Assembly (NCBI RefSeq): GCF_009806555.1
Contig: NZ_VUOK01000040.1
Coordinates: 62,001-126,000, forward strand
Reading direction: 5' to 3'
Source of the DNA: Methylobacterium sp. 2A
Lineage (GTDB): Bacteria; Pseudomonadota; Alphaproteobacteria; Rhizobiales; Beijerinckiaceae
DNA: 64,000 bases
In this document: one piece after another, positions 6,967-15,658 of the stretch
Layout of the letters: each line of letters opens with the position of its first letter
Numbering within the stretch: the stretch's first letter is position 1
Translations under genes and position numbers: made by a program
The notes under the pieces: model-generated
The model's input: only the letters and a program-made list of their open reading frames with translations
What the model was told of the DNA's origin: nothing
The model's database searches: none

Positions 6967-9399
6967 ATGGCCCTGATCCGGAGCATCGATGGACAGGCGC
7001 CCCAGGACCTGCCCGGTCCCTGGCGGTTCACCCTGACGCCGCCCGGCGCCTGCGCGGGGCCGGGCGATCTCGACGGGGTGGCCGATTGGATCCCGGCCGT
7101 GGTTCCGGGGACCGCCGCCGCTGCCCTGCGCGCGGCCGGACGCTGGTCGGAGGCGGCGCCGACGCCGATCCACGATCGGGACGTCTGGTATCGGACGCGG
7201 CTCACCGGCCCCGCCCGGGTCCGCCTGCGCTTCGAGGGCTTGGCGACGCTCGCCGAGATCTGGCTCGACGGCGTGCCGGTGCTCGCCACCCGCTCGATGT
7301 TCGCGCCGCACGCGGTGGAGGTCGGGCTCGGCGACGAATCCGATCTCGCGCTCTGCTTCCGCTCGCTGCGGGCGGAACTCGACCGGCCGGCCAAGCGCGG
7401 GCGCTGGCGGCCGCGGATGATCACGCCGGGCTCCCTGCGCCATGTGCGGACCAGCGCGCTCGGATTCATGCCGGGCTGGGCTCCGGAAATCGACCATGTC
7501 GGCCCCTACCGGCCGATCACCCTTGAGGCGGTGCGCCCCGGCCGTTCGGCCGACCTGCGCGCCACCCTCGACGGGGCGACCGGCCGCCTGACCGCGCGCC
7601 TGACCGTCGAGGGCGGCGCCGGGACGGTCACGCTCCGCTGCGACGGGCGCGAGACGATGCTCGCCGAGACGGAACCGGGCCTCTTCGCCGGTGAGATGAT
7701 GCTGCCGGGAATCGCCCCCTGGTGGCCGCACACCCATGGTGCGCCGAACCTCCACGCGGTCTCCGCCCGGATCGACGGCGTTTCGGTCGATCTCGGCCGT
7801 GTGGGCTTCCGGTCGCTGTCGCTGACGCGGCCCTTCGAAACGGGCCTGTCGCTCGCCGTCAACGGCGTCCCGGTCTTCTGCCGCGGCGCCCTCTGGACTC
7901 CGCCGGATCTCGTCGGCCTCGGCTCGGGCGGGATGCGGACGCTGCTCACGCTGGCCCGCGAGGCCGGCATGAACATGCTGCGCGTGCCGGGCACGACGCT
8001 CTATCCCGCGACCGATTTTTTCGATCTCTGCGACGAACTCGGCATCCTGGTCTGGCAGGACCTGACGCTCGCTAATTTCGATTACCCGCACGACGATCCG
8101 GGTTTCGCGGCCGTCCTGACCCGGGAAGTCACCGCCTTCCTCGACCGGACCCAGACGGCGCCGTCGCTCTGCGTCCTGTGCGGCGGCAGCGAGGTCTGGC
8201 AGCAGGCCGCCATGCTCGGCGCGCCGCGCGCAATCTGGGCCGACGCTTTCTGCGAGACGACGCTGCCGTCTCTGGTTCAAGCCCAGCGCCCCGACATCGT
8301 GGTCGTGCCGAACTCGCCCTCCGGCGGCGCCCTCCCGTTCGCGCCGCGCGGCGGCTGCACCCATTATTTCGGCGTCGGCGCCTATCGCCGGCCCCTCGAC
8401 GATGCCCGCCGGGCCGAAATCGGCTTCGCCAGCGAATGCCTCGCCTTCGCCAACCCGCCCGAGCCCGGGACGCCGGGGCCGGCAGGTCCGGCCGATCCGG
8501 GCTGGGCGGCCGGCATTCCCCGCGACCGGGGCGCCGACTGGGATTTCGAGACGGTCCGCGACCATTATGTCGGCCACCTCTACGGCGTCGATCCCGCCGC
8601 CCTGCGCGCCGAGGATCCGGAGCGCTACCTCGATCTCGGCCGCGCGGCCGTGGCCGAGGCGATGGAGGCGACCTTCGCCGAGTGGCGCCGGCCGCGTTCG
8701 CCGACCGCCGGCGGGCTCGTCCTGATGCTGCGCGACCTCGGGCCGGGCGCCGGCTGGGGCGTGATCGACTGGACGCAGCGCCCCAAATCCGCGTGGTACG
8801 CCCTGAAGCGCGCTTTCCGCCCCGTGCAGATCCTCCTCACCGACGAGGGGCTGGACGGCCTGCACGTCCACATCCTCAACGAGACCGCGGATTCCCGCGC
8901 CCTGACGGTGACGCTGACCTTCGCCGAGCGCGGCGGCCGCGTCGCGGCGCGGGCCGCGCGCGCCGTCATCCTCGAAGCCCGCGACGCGCTGACGCTGACC
9001 TCTGCCGATCTGCTCGGCCGCTTCTTCGACGCCACCGACAGCTACCGGTTCGGACCACGGGTCCACGATGTCGCCCATGCCTGCCTGACCGACGCCGGTG
9101 GTGCCGTGATCGCCGAGGCTTTCCACGTCCCGGGTCCGCGCCCGATCACCCCTGAGCCGATCGGCCTCACCGCCGAGCCGATGACGACGGAGGCGGGGCC
9201 GGCCCTGCGGATCGCCGCCGAGCGCTTCGCCTTCTTCGTGCAGATCCTCACCCCCGATGCGCAGCCCTCCGACAGCGGCTTCCATCTCGCGCCCGGGACC
9301 TCGCGGCTCATCGCCTTCCCGGATCGTCGGCGGCTGCCCCGCGGCACCGTGCGCACCATCAACGGCACCGAGAGCGTGGAATTCGGCCATGATGCCTGA
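6967..9399 (+). CDS. Glycoside hydrolase family 2 / beta-mannosidase-like protein
   Basis: An 810-residue enzyme with GH2 architecture. An N-terminal jelly-roll sugar-binding domain (about 10-180) contains WYRTRL and FEGLATLAEIWLDG. Immunoglobulin-like strands follow, then a TIM-barrel domain with MNMLRVPGT, LGILVWQD and the catalytic region. The acid/base sits in LCGGSEVW (E409), where classical mannosidases have GNNE or GNSE, and the probable nucleophile is E490 in GFASECLAF. No signal peptide is visible, so it may act in the cytoplasm on a glycan intermediate or be exported by another route. Its stop overlaps the next gene. The substrate is not known; mannose specificity is only suggested by family resemblance. 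Confidence 0.8.
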   Translation: MALIRSIDGQAPQDLPGPWRFTLTPPGACAGPGDLDGVADWIPAVVPGTAAAALRAAGRWSEAAPTPIHDRDVWYRTRLTGPARVRLRFEGLATLAEIWLDGVPVLATRSMFAPHAVEVGLGDESDLALCFRSLRAELDRPAKRGRWRPRMITPGSLRHVRTSALGFMPGWAPEIDHVGPYRPITLEAVRPGRSADLRATLDGATGRLTARLTVEGGAGTVTLRCDGRETMLAETEPGLFAGEMMLPGIAPWWPHTHGAPNLHAVSARIDGVSVDLGRVGFRSLSLTRPFETGLSLAVNGVPVFCRGALWTPPDLVGLGSGGMRTLLTLAREAGMNMLRVPGTTLYPATDFFDLCDELGILVWQDLTLANFDYPHDDPGFAAVLTREVTAFLDRTQTAPSLCVLCGGSEVWQQAAMLGAPRAIWADAFCETTLPSLVQAQRPDIVVVPNSPSGGALPFAPRGGCTHYFGVGAYRRPLDDARRAEIGFASECLAFANPPEPGTPGPAGPADPGWAAGIPRDRGADWDFETVRDHYVGHLYGVDPAALRAEDPERYLDLGRAAVAEAMEATFAEWRRPRSPTAGGLVLMLRDLGPGAGWGVIDWTQRPKSAWYALKRAFRPVQILLTDEGLDGLHVHILNETADSRALTVTLTFAERGGRVAARAARAVILEARDALTLTSADLLGRFFDATDSYRFGPRVHDVAHACLTDAGGAVIAEAFHVPGPRPITPEPIGLTAEPMTTEAGPALRIAAERFAFFVQILTPDAQPSDSGFHLAPGTSRLIAFPDRRRLPRGTVRTINGTESVEFGHDA

Positions 9400-11176
9400 G
9401 ACCCGGCCCGCCTCAGCCCCCTCCCCCGGCCGCATCGATCCGGCACCGGTGACGTTCGAGGGCCTGTTCGGCTGGTTCCATCCGGCCGCCGGGCGGCGTG
9501 GCGTGGTCCTGTGCGGCGCCTACGGGTTCGAGCAGATGGCGGCCCATCGCCCCTGGCGCGCGCTGGCCGGGCGACTCGCCGGGGCGGGCTGCCCGACCCT
9601 GCGCTTCGACTATCCGGGCGAAGGCGATTCCGCCGATCCCGACGCGGCCGGCGCCGCGGCCTGCGTGACCGCCATCCGCCACGCCATCCGGTTCCTGCGC
9701 GAGACGGCGGGCGTCACGGAGATCGTCCTCGTCGGCCTGCGCCTCGGCGCGAGTTTCGCGGCGCTCGCCGCCGAAGCGGAGCCCGTGGATCGCCTCGTCC
9801 TGCTGGCGCCGATCGCCACGGGCCGCGCCTATCTGCGCGAGATGCGGCTGCGGGCTCAGACGATCGGGCGCCTGCCCGACGGCTCGGCCCCGCCCGCGGA
9901 TCCCGAGACCCTCACCGTCGGCGGCTTCCGCATGGACGCGGCGTTCCAGGCCGAGCTGTCGGCGCTGAACCTCGCGCGGATCGCGACATCGCCCGCCCGC
10001 CAGGTGCTGCTTCTGGCCCCCGACCCGGCCGGGCTCGCCACGCGCCTTCGCACCCTCGGCTGCGCGGTCGAGACGGGACCCTTGCCCGGCCTCGCGAGTC
10101 TGGTGGGCGATCCGATCTTCGTGACGGTGCCGGAGGCGGATTTCGCCCGGATCACCGCCTTCGCGGCGGAGGGGGCCGCGCCGGCGCCGGCAGCCTCGGC
10201 GGCTCCGCACCCGGCGCGTCTCGCCGGCCCCGGCTGGAGCGAGGAGCCGGTCCATCTCGCCGCGGGCCTGTTCGGCATCGGCTGCGCGCCGCAGCGGCCG
10301 GAGCCCGGCGCGCCGACGATCCTGTTCGTCTCCACCGGCATGACGGTTCGGTCCGGCTGGGGGCGGCAGACCACGCGGCTCGCCCGGAGCCTCGCGGCCG
10401 AAGGCGTTGCCTCCCTCCGCTTCGACGTCTCCGGCGTCGGCGACAGCGAAGACCGGCTGGACGGAAGCCGGCCGCTCTTCGCGCCGGACGGATTTGCGGA
10501 CGTGATCCGGGCGGTCGATCCCGTCGCCGGAGGCGGCCCGGTCGTGCTCGTCGGCGGGTGCAGCGGCGCCTACGCGGCCTTCCACGCGCTCTGTCGCGAT
10601 CCGCGGATCGGCGGGGCGCTGCTCGTCAATCTCTACTGTTTCGACTGGGATCCGGAGCAGAGCGTCGACAGCGTCATCCGCCAGACCTATGGCAGCGCCG
10701 CAACCTACGCGGCGCTCCTGACGCAGGGCGACACGTGGCGCCGGCTGATCCGCGGGCAGATCCGGGTTTGGGCGATCGGCAGCGTCCTGGCCCGCCGCGG
10801 TCTCGATGCGGCGTTGCGGCGGATTCGCCGGGCGCTCCGTCCGGGGCCAGCGGGCGGATCGGTTGCCCGGCGCGTCTCCGCAATCCGGCAGCGCGGCGCC
10901 GAGATCCGCCTGCTCTACAGCGCGGGCGATCCCGGACTGACCGCCCTGCGCCGCCACCTGGGCCGCGATCCCGACCGGGTGACGATGCGCCTCGGCGCAC
11001 CGGTGACGATCGTGGCGGGGGCGGATCACAACCTCGGTTCCGTCGCGGCGCAGGCCGCTCTCGGACAGGCCGTGCGCGACCTCCTGCGGGCGGTCCGGCG
11101 TGCGCACGCTGTGCAGGCCAAGCGGCCGGCCCCGACCATGTCCGGATGGCGTCAGGCCGTGACGGGCCGGGCATGA
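9389..11176 (+). CDS. Fused double alpha/beta hydrolase
   Basis: A 595-residue protein made of two alpha/beta-hydrolase domains in tandem. The first (about 20-270) has the early strands and FDYPGEGDS, but its elbow reads GLRLG (116-120), with Arg118 where a nucleophilic Ser is expected. The second (about 285-570) has FDVSGVGDSED and a proper elbow GGCSGA with S392. A late His candidate is in ADHNLGS near the C-terminus. Elbows of the GLRLG type occur in exosortase-associated hydrolases, so the first domain may be structural. ATG 9389 overlaps the end of the GH2-like gene by 11 bases. A role in removing or transferring acyl groups on a surface polymer is inferred only from its neighbours. Confidence 0.75.
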   Translation: MMPETRPASAPSPGRIDPAPVTFEGLFGWFHPAAGRRGVVLCGAYGFEQMAAHRPWRALAGRLAGAGCPTLRFDYPGEGDSADPDAAGAAACVTAIRHAIRFLRETAGVTEIVLVGLRLGASFAALAAEAEPVDRLVLLAPIATGRAYLREMRLRAQTIGRLPDGSAPPADPETLTVGGFRMDAAFQAELSALNLARIATSPARQVLLLAPDPAGLATRLRTLGCAVETGPLPGLASLVGDPIFVTVPEADFARITAFAAEGAAPAPAASAAPHPARLAGPGWSEEPVHLAAGLFGIGCAPQRPEPGAPTILFVSTGMTVRSGWGRQTTRLARSLAAEGVASLRFDVSGVGDSEDRLDGSRPLFAPDGFADVIRAVDPVAGGGPVVLVGGCSGAYAAFHALCRDPRIGGALLVNLYCFDWDPEQSVDSVIRQTYGSAATYAALLTQGDTWRRLIRGQIRVWAIGSVLARRGLDAALRRIRRALRPGPAGGSVARRVSAIRQRGAEIRLLYSAGDPGLTALRRHLGRDPDRVTMRLGAPVTIVAGADHNLGSVAAQAALGQAVRDLLRAVRRAHAVQAKRPAPTMSGWRQAVTGRA

Positions 11177-12447
11177 GCGCGCTCACGCGCCGCTCGGCCC
11201 TGGCCCTGGCGGCGGGCGCCCTCGTATCCGGCCGCGCCGAGGCCGCCGCGCCCGTGCACCGTTGCGAGGATCTGATCGATTCGATCGGCGTGAACGTCCA
11301 TCTCGGCCATGGCGGCACACCCTATGTCGCGCGCTTCGACGCCTGCGCCGCCGCCCTCGACGCGCTGGGCGTGCGGCACCTGCGCGACGACATCGTGCTC
11401 ACCGGCGCCGAGCCGGAAGGCCAGTTCGCGCGGATCGCCGCCCTCGCCGGCCGCGGCTACCGTTTCAGCCTCGTGTTCTACGACGGCCTGACCCCGGGCC
11501 CGCGCGTGCCGCCGGAAAAGTTTGCCGCGATCGCCCGGTGGTCCGGCGGCGGGCTCGTCATCGCGGAGGGCGGCAACGAGCCGCCGATCGCCGGGCGGCG
11601 CGACCTCCCGCGCCTCTCGGCCGATCATCAGGCGGCCCTGTTCCGGGCGGTGCGGATGGACGTGCGGGATTCCGAAGTGCGGGTCGCCGGACCGAGCTAC
11701 ATCCAGGGCAACATCGCGGCGGCGCAGAATCTCGCCGCGTCGGTCGATCTCGGCAACATCCACGCCTATCCGGGCTGCGAGCACCCGGAGACCGATGGCG
11801 GCGGCAGTCTCGCCCGCTTCGTCGCGGCGTCCCGGCCGGTCTTCGGACCGGCGCCGGTGATCGCCACCGAGAACGGCTACCACACGGCGCTGGCCACTGG
11901 CAGCGCACATCTGCCGGTCTCCGAGGGCATCCGGGCGCGCTACCTGCCGCGCCTCCTCCTGTGGAGCTACCTTCAAGGGGTGCGGCGGACCTACCTGTAC
12001 GAGCTGATCGCCAGCTTCGATCACGGCGACGGCGATCCGGAGAGCCGCTTCGGCCTCCTGGCCTATGACGGCCGGCCGACCCCCGCCTTCGCGGCCGTGC
12101 GCAACCTCGTCCGGCTGTTCGCCGGCGTCGGCGCAGCCGTTCCGGGCGACATCGCGGCCGAGCCGGCCGCCGCGATGCCGGACCTCGTCTCGGCTCGCTT
12201 CGCCCGGGCGGACGGCGCCCTTCTGGTTCCGCTCTGGCTGGGGATCGACGGATGGGACCGCCGCAGCCTCGCGCCCCGGCCCGATGCGCCGCCGCAAGCG
12301 GTGGACATCTTCCTCTCGCGCCGGCCCGGGAGCGTGCGCCTGCATCGCTTCGCGGATGACGGTTCGGTGCGCGTCGATGGGCTCGCCCCCGAACGGCGCG
12401 TGCCGGTTCAGGTCACCGACCGGCTCAGCGTCCTGGAAATCACGTAG
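11173..12447 (+). CDS. Tat-exported glycoside hydrolase-like protein (clan GH-A type)
   Basis: A 424-residue protein with a twin-arginine-like leader, TRRSALALAAGALVSG, ending near AEAAA. The body looks like a GH-A TIM barrel. The strand-4 motif EGGNEP places the acid/base at E136, and VIATENGYH places the nucleophile at E233. HAYPG and LWSYLQGVRRTYLYEL are consistent with barrel strands 5-8. A small beta domain occupies about 340-424. It overlaps the double hydrolase by ATGA and is the last gene of the coupled set. Periplasmic cleavage or trimming of an exported polysaccharide is likely, but the linkage is unknown. Confidence 0.75.
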   Translation: MSALTRRSALALAAGALVSGRAEAAAPVHRCEDLIDSIGVNVHLGHGGTPYVARFDACAAALDALGVRHLRDDIVLTGAEPEGQFARIAALAGRGYRFSLVFYDGLTPGPRVPPEKFAAIARWSGGGLVIAEGGNEPPIAGRRDLPRLSADHQAALFRAVRMDVRDSEVRVAGPSYIQGNIAAAQNLAASVDLGNIHAYPGCEHPETDGGGSLARFVAASRPVFGPAPVIATENGYHTALATGSAHLPVSEGIRARYLPRLLLWSYLQGVRRTYLYELIASFDHGDGDPESRFGLLAYDGRPTPAFAAVRNLVRLFAGVGAAVPGDIAAEPAAAMPDLVSARFARADGALLVPLWLGIDGWDRRSLAPRPDAPPQAVDIFLSRRPGSVRLHRFADDGSVRVDGLAPERRVPVQVTDRLSVLEIT

Positions 12448-12636
12448 GCCATCCATACGGACAGAATTTCGCCGCCGGCCGTCCTATCTGACGAGGCCTA
12501 GGGAGCCGGATCATCGCGCCGGTTGGGTGGCCGGGTCGCGGACGTAACGGCCCTCCGGCGGATCCGCCCCCGGGATTCGCGCAGCCCGCGAGGGCCCCGT
12601 GCGCGGTGCTGACCACAGACTGCGACGGACCGACCG

Positions 12637-13461
12637 ATGCTGGGCCTTCTCCACGACAAGCTCCTCAGCGCGACCCTGCTGGTCCTGAACCTGCTGGCTC
12701 CGGTCGACGTCCACGTCGACGCGAACCGCGCCTACGCGGCCGGGGACGGGCATCGGGCCGATATCTACCGGCCGAACGGCATGGGGCCGAGCCCGGTGAT
12801 GGTGTTCCTCTACGGCGGCGGATGGCGCAACGGCTCCAAGGAGGATGTGGCGTATGTCGGCGCCGCGCTCGCCCGACGGGGCTTCGTCGTCGTGATCCCC
12901 GAATATCGACACTTCCCGGCCGTGAGCCTGTCCGACATCCTGACCGACAACGCCGCCGCGGTCGCCTGGACGATCGGCCACGCATCCGAGTTCGGGGGCG
13001 ATCCCCGCCGCGTCGTCGTGGCGGGCCACTCCTCCGGCGCCTGGGCGGCGGCCATGCTGGGGCTCGATGCGACCTGGCTGGAGCGGGCCGGCTCCAGACC
13101 CGCAGACCTCGCCGGCATCGTCGGACTGGCCGGACCCTACGCGAGCTCCGCGCTGACCGATCCCCTGGACAAGCAGGTCTTCTCGGGGGCCGATCCCGCC
13201 ATGCAGCCGATCAATCATGCCGGCGGTCGGCACCCGGCGCTCCTCCTGCTGACCGGCGCGGAGGACCGGGACGTGCGGCCGTCCGGGACGGTCGCGCTCG
13301 CGGATCGGTTGGAGGCCGGCGCGGATCATCCCGAGACGCATATCTATCCCGGCCTCGGTCACGGCGCGATCGTCCGATCCTTGAGCTTCCCGTTCAGCCT
13401 GCAGGCCACGACCGCCGACGACATCGCGCAGTTCGTAGCGGGGGCGCATGCCGGACCGTAG
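12637..13461 (+). CDS. Alpha/beta hydrolase (carboxylesterase-like)
   Basis: A 274-residue hydrolase with a hydrophobic N-terminus (LLSATLLVLNLLAPVDV) that may anchor it or act as a signal. The oxyanion loop reads FLYGGGW (an HGGG variant), the nucleophile elbow GHSSGA gives S132, the acid is near D210-D212 in AEDRD, and the His is H242 in GLGHG. This is the layout of BD-FAE / lipase-like esterases that remove acyl groups from sugars or lipids. It stands 189 bases after the hydrolase operon and may be transcribed with it. The substrate is unknown. Confidence 0.83.
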   Translation: MLGLLHDKLLSATLLVLNLLAPVDVHVDANRAYAAGDGHRADIYRPNGMGPSPVMVFLYGGGWRNGSKEDVAYVGAALARRGFVVVIPEYRHFPAVSLSDILTDNAAAVAWTIGHASEFGGDPRRVVVAGHSSGAWAAAMLGLDATWLERAGSRPADLAGIVGLAGPYASSALTDPLDKQVFSGADPAMQPINHAGGRHPALLLLTGAEDRDVRPSGTVALADRLEAGADHPETHIYPGLGHGAIVRSLSFPFSLQATTADDIAQFVAGAHAGP

Positions 13462-13621
13462 CGCGTGTCCCGTCTCGGCCGCGCGATGTTCAGACGGCCT
13501 TAAGCCTGCCGAATGGTCGCCACGGCGCGGCCGTTCTCATTCCGTGCGGCTGTGCTTTCGCCGCGGCAGCCAACCCGGACCGGCTCGGATACGGTGCAGC
13601 CGTCTCCCCGAGGCGCTCACG

Positions 13622-13795
13622 ATGCTGATTCCCGCGCTCACCCTTCGCCGCATCCTGTTGATCGGGCTCCTGCTCGCCGGCCTCGTCAAACTGGCGGACG
13701 GCATCGCGCGGTATGAATTGCGGCAGGCGGCCGGCGCGGTCACGCTGACCGCCGCCGTGATCGGCGCGGAGCCCCTCGAGACGGCCGACGAGTAG
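13622..13795 (+). CDS. Small membrane protein of unknown function
   Basis: A 57-residue reading frame starting at ATG 13622. It has one hydrophobic helix, ILLIGLLLAGLVKLADGI (11-28), then an Ala-rich tail with GAVTLTAAVIGAEPLE. A GAGGCG-type ribosome site lies just before the ATG. I do not recognise the family. It lies alone between the esterase and the secreted propeller-like protein, in the same direction. Confidence 0.45.
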   Translation: MLIPALTLRRILLIGLLLAGLVKLADGIARYELRQAAGAVTLTAAVIGAEPLETADE

Positions 13796-13968
13796 CGGCG
13801 CGCCACCGCGCTTTCGCTGGACCGGCACCGAGTCCGCGGGCGACGGGACAGCGCGCTCGTCGCGCGGCGTGCTGCGGCGCCGTTCGGCTCGGCCGGAACG
13901 GGTCGCCTCCACGGATGTTGGCCCTTCAGCGCGATGTGAGCGGCGCCGCCTCGGCAGCGGAGATCCGG

Positions 13969-15285
13969 ATGCGTCAGTTGATCGGCCTCGGCCTCGTGCT
14001 CGGGTGCTGCGTCCTGCCGGCCGGGAGCCAGACGGCCGACCGGTCGAGCCACGATTCCCCGACGCGTGAGTCGGGCTGGGTGGGGACGCTTGCCGGCACA
14101 TGGCATTGGCGGCTGCCGGATACGCCGAACGGCCTGCACCCGAGCCAGAGCTGGCATGCCACCGGTTCGACGCCGGACGGCGACATCTACGTCGCCGGGA
14201 TGGACCATCGGACCAACGCGGCGCTCTACCGGATCGACACGCGGTCCGGCTCCCTGCGCTACGTCGGCGACGCGCGCGCCGCCTCCGAGGCCGCCCACAA
14301 CTGGCGCCCCGGCGAGACCGCGCAGAAGTTCCACACCCGCCCGCTCTGGCATCGGGGCAAGGTCTACGTCGCCACCATGGACCGGTCGGACCTCGACCCG
14401 GGCTACCGCGAACGCCGGGGCTTCCACTGGTATGCCTACGACCCCGCCGGAGACCGTTTCACGGACCTGAGCGCCGCCGAGCCCGGCGGGAGCGCCGTGC
14501 CCCACGGCAATCTCGTCAGCCTCGCCTCCGATCCGGTGCGCAACGTCATCTACGGCGCGGGCGTGCCCACCGGGACGATCGTGCGCTACGATGTCGCCAC
14601 CGGCCGGACGCAGGATCTCGGCCGCCCCGCCTCCTACCGGCAGCCCTACGTCTATACGGGCCGCGTGATGTGGGTGGACGCGCGGGGCCGCCTCTACTTC
14701 ACGGCCAGCAACTGGGACGAGCCGGCGGTGCACGATCACGTGCACACCTACGATCCGGAGACCGGCTTCGGCGAGGAGACGGAGTGGCGGCTGAAGGACG
14801 GCATGGCCCTGGAGACGGGCCAGTGCCGGGAGGGTGGCCGCTGGTGCGTGTTCGGCGACGACCGCGGCCACATCTACCGCTTCGATCAGGCCGCGCATGC
14901 CTGGACATATCTGGGGCAGGTTGAGACCGGCAGGAAGGCGGGCTGGGACGGCGTCGAGTTCTGGCTCTTCGCGCTCGCGCCGGACGGCAAGAGCGTCTAC
15001 GTCGCCACCAGCACCTCCCCGCGGCCGAGCGAGGACACGGCGCTCTATCAATTCGACCTCGCGACGGGCCGGACCCAGCGGCTCTGCGCCCTGTCCGAGC
15101 TCGACCCGGCCCTGGCCCACAGCCATATCCATACCGGCTACGATGCCTGGGATGCGCAGGGCCGCTTCTACTTCACGAGCTTCGGTTATCCCGACGAGAG
15201 CGCCGTGCTGGTGTCCCGGGTCGACCCCGTGCAGTTGAAGGCGGATCTGGCCAGACGGGCGGAATTGCGGGACGCCGGAAAATGA
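13969..15285 (+). CDS. Secreted propeller-like protein of unknown function
   Basis: A 438-residue exported protein. The N-terminus MRQLIGLGLVLGCCVLPAG has a signal peptide with a possible lipobox (VLGC, Cys13). The body contains repeated beta-strand units such as GDIYVAGMDH, GKVYVATMD, GRLYFTASNWD, GHIYRFDQ and GRFYFTSFGYPDES. Aromatic-Asp turns recur about every 45-60 residues, which fits a beta-propeller. No catalytic motif was recognised. I chose ATG 13969 because it directly precedes the signal peptide and has GGAG about 6 bases upstream; the frame is open 18 codons further up. It faces tRNA-Pro and lies in the polysaccharide region, so glycan binding or modification is possible but unproven. 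Confidence 0.7.
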   Translation: MRQLIGLGLVLGCCVLPAGSQTADRSSHDSPTRESGWVGTLAGTWHWRLPDTPNGLHPSQSWHATGSTPDGDIYVAGMDHRTNAALYRIDTRSGSLRYVGDARAASEAAHNWRPGETAQKFHTRPLWHRGKVYVATMDRSDLDPGYRERRGFHWYAYDPAGDRFTDLSAAEPGGSAVPHGNLVSLASDPVRNVIYGAGVPTGTIVRYDVATGRTQDLGRPASYRQPYVYTGRVMWVDARGRLYFTASNWDEPAVHDHVHTYDPETGFGEETEWRLKDGMALETGQCREGGRWCVFGDDRGHIYRFDQAAHAWTYLGQVETGRKAGWDGVEFWLFALAPDGKSVYVATSTSPRPSEDTALYQFDLATGRTQRLCALSELDPALAHSHIHTGYDAWDAQGRFYFTSFGYPDESAVLVSRVDPVQLKADLARRAELRDAGK

Positions 15286-15438
15286 GGCCGTTGAGAGCGG
15301 CCGCGGCGTTCCGACGCGCGCAGACCGCACCTCAGAACAAACGGCCGAATCGAGCGTCGGCGTGAGCCTCGAAATCCGATCGAGACGCCCAAACCCGGAG
15401 GCTATCGCGCCGGACAGATCGGTTGCGCCTGAACGAAA

Positions 15439-15515
15439 TGGTCGGAGTGGCCGGACTTGAACCGACGACCCCCTGTCCCCCAGACAGGTGCGCTACCGGG
15501 CTGCGCTACACTCCG
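15439..15515 (-). tRNA. tRNA-Pro (anticodon GGG)
   Basis: The minus strand folds as a complete cloverleaf of 77 nt. The acceptor stem is CGGAGTG/CACTCCG, the anticodon stem CCTGT/ACAGG encloses the loop CTGGGGG (anticodon GGG), the T-arm is GTCGG-TTCAAGT-CCGGC, the discriminator is A, and CCA is encoded. It reads the CCC codon, frequent in this GC-rich sequence. Confidence 0.95.
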
Positions 15516-15658
15516 ATGCCCAAAGGGCTCCGGGCTCTTAGCCGCCGCGCCGCGCCTGCGCAACCCCTTCGCGCCGTCTTGCCCGGGTCCGGAACCGCTG
15601 GCGCTCACGGCGTGCGGCCGCTACGGGGGGCGCGCGTTCCCGATTCTATCGAAGGTTC

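Noticed and set aside
6904..9435. 843-codon minus-strand frame opposite the GH2-like gene
   Set aside because: Antisense shadow; the plus-strand product has ordered domains and catalytic motifs.
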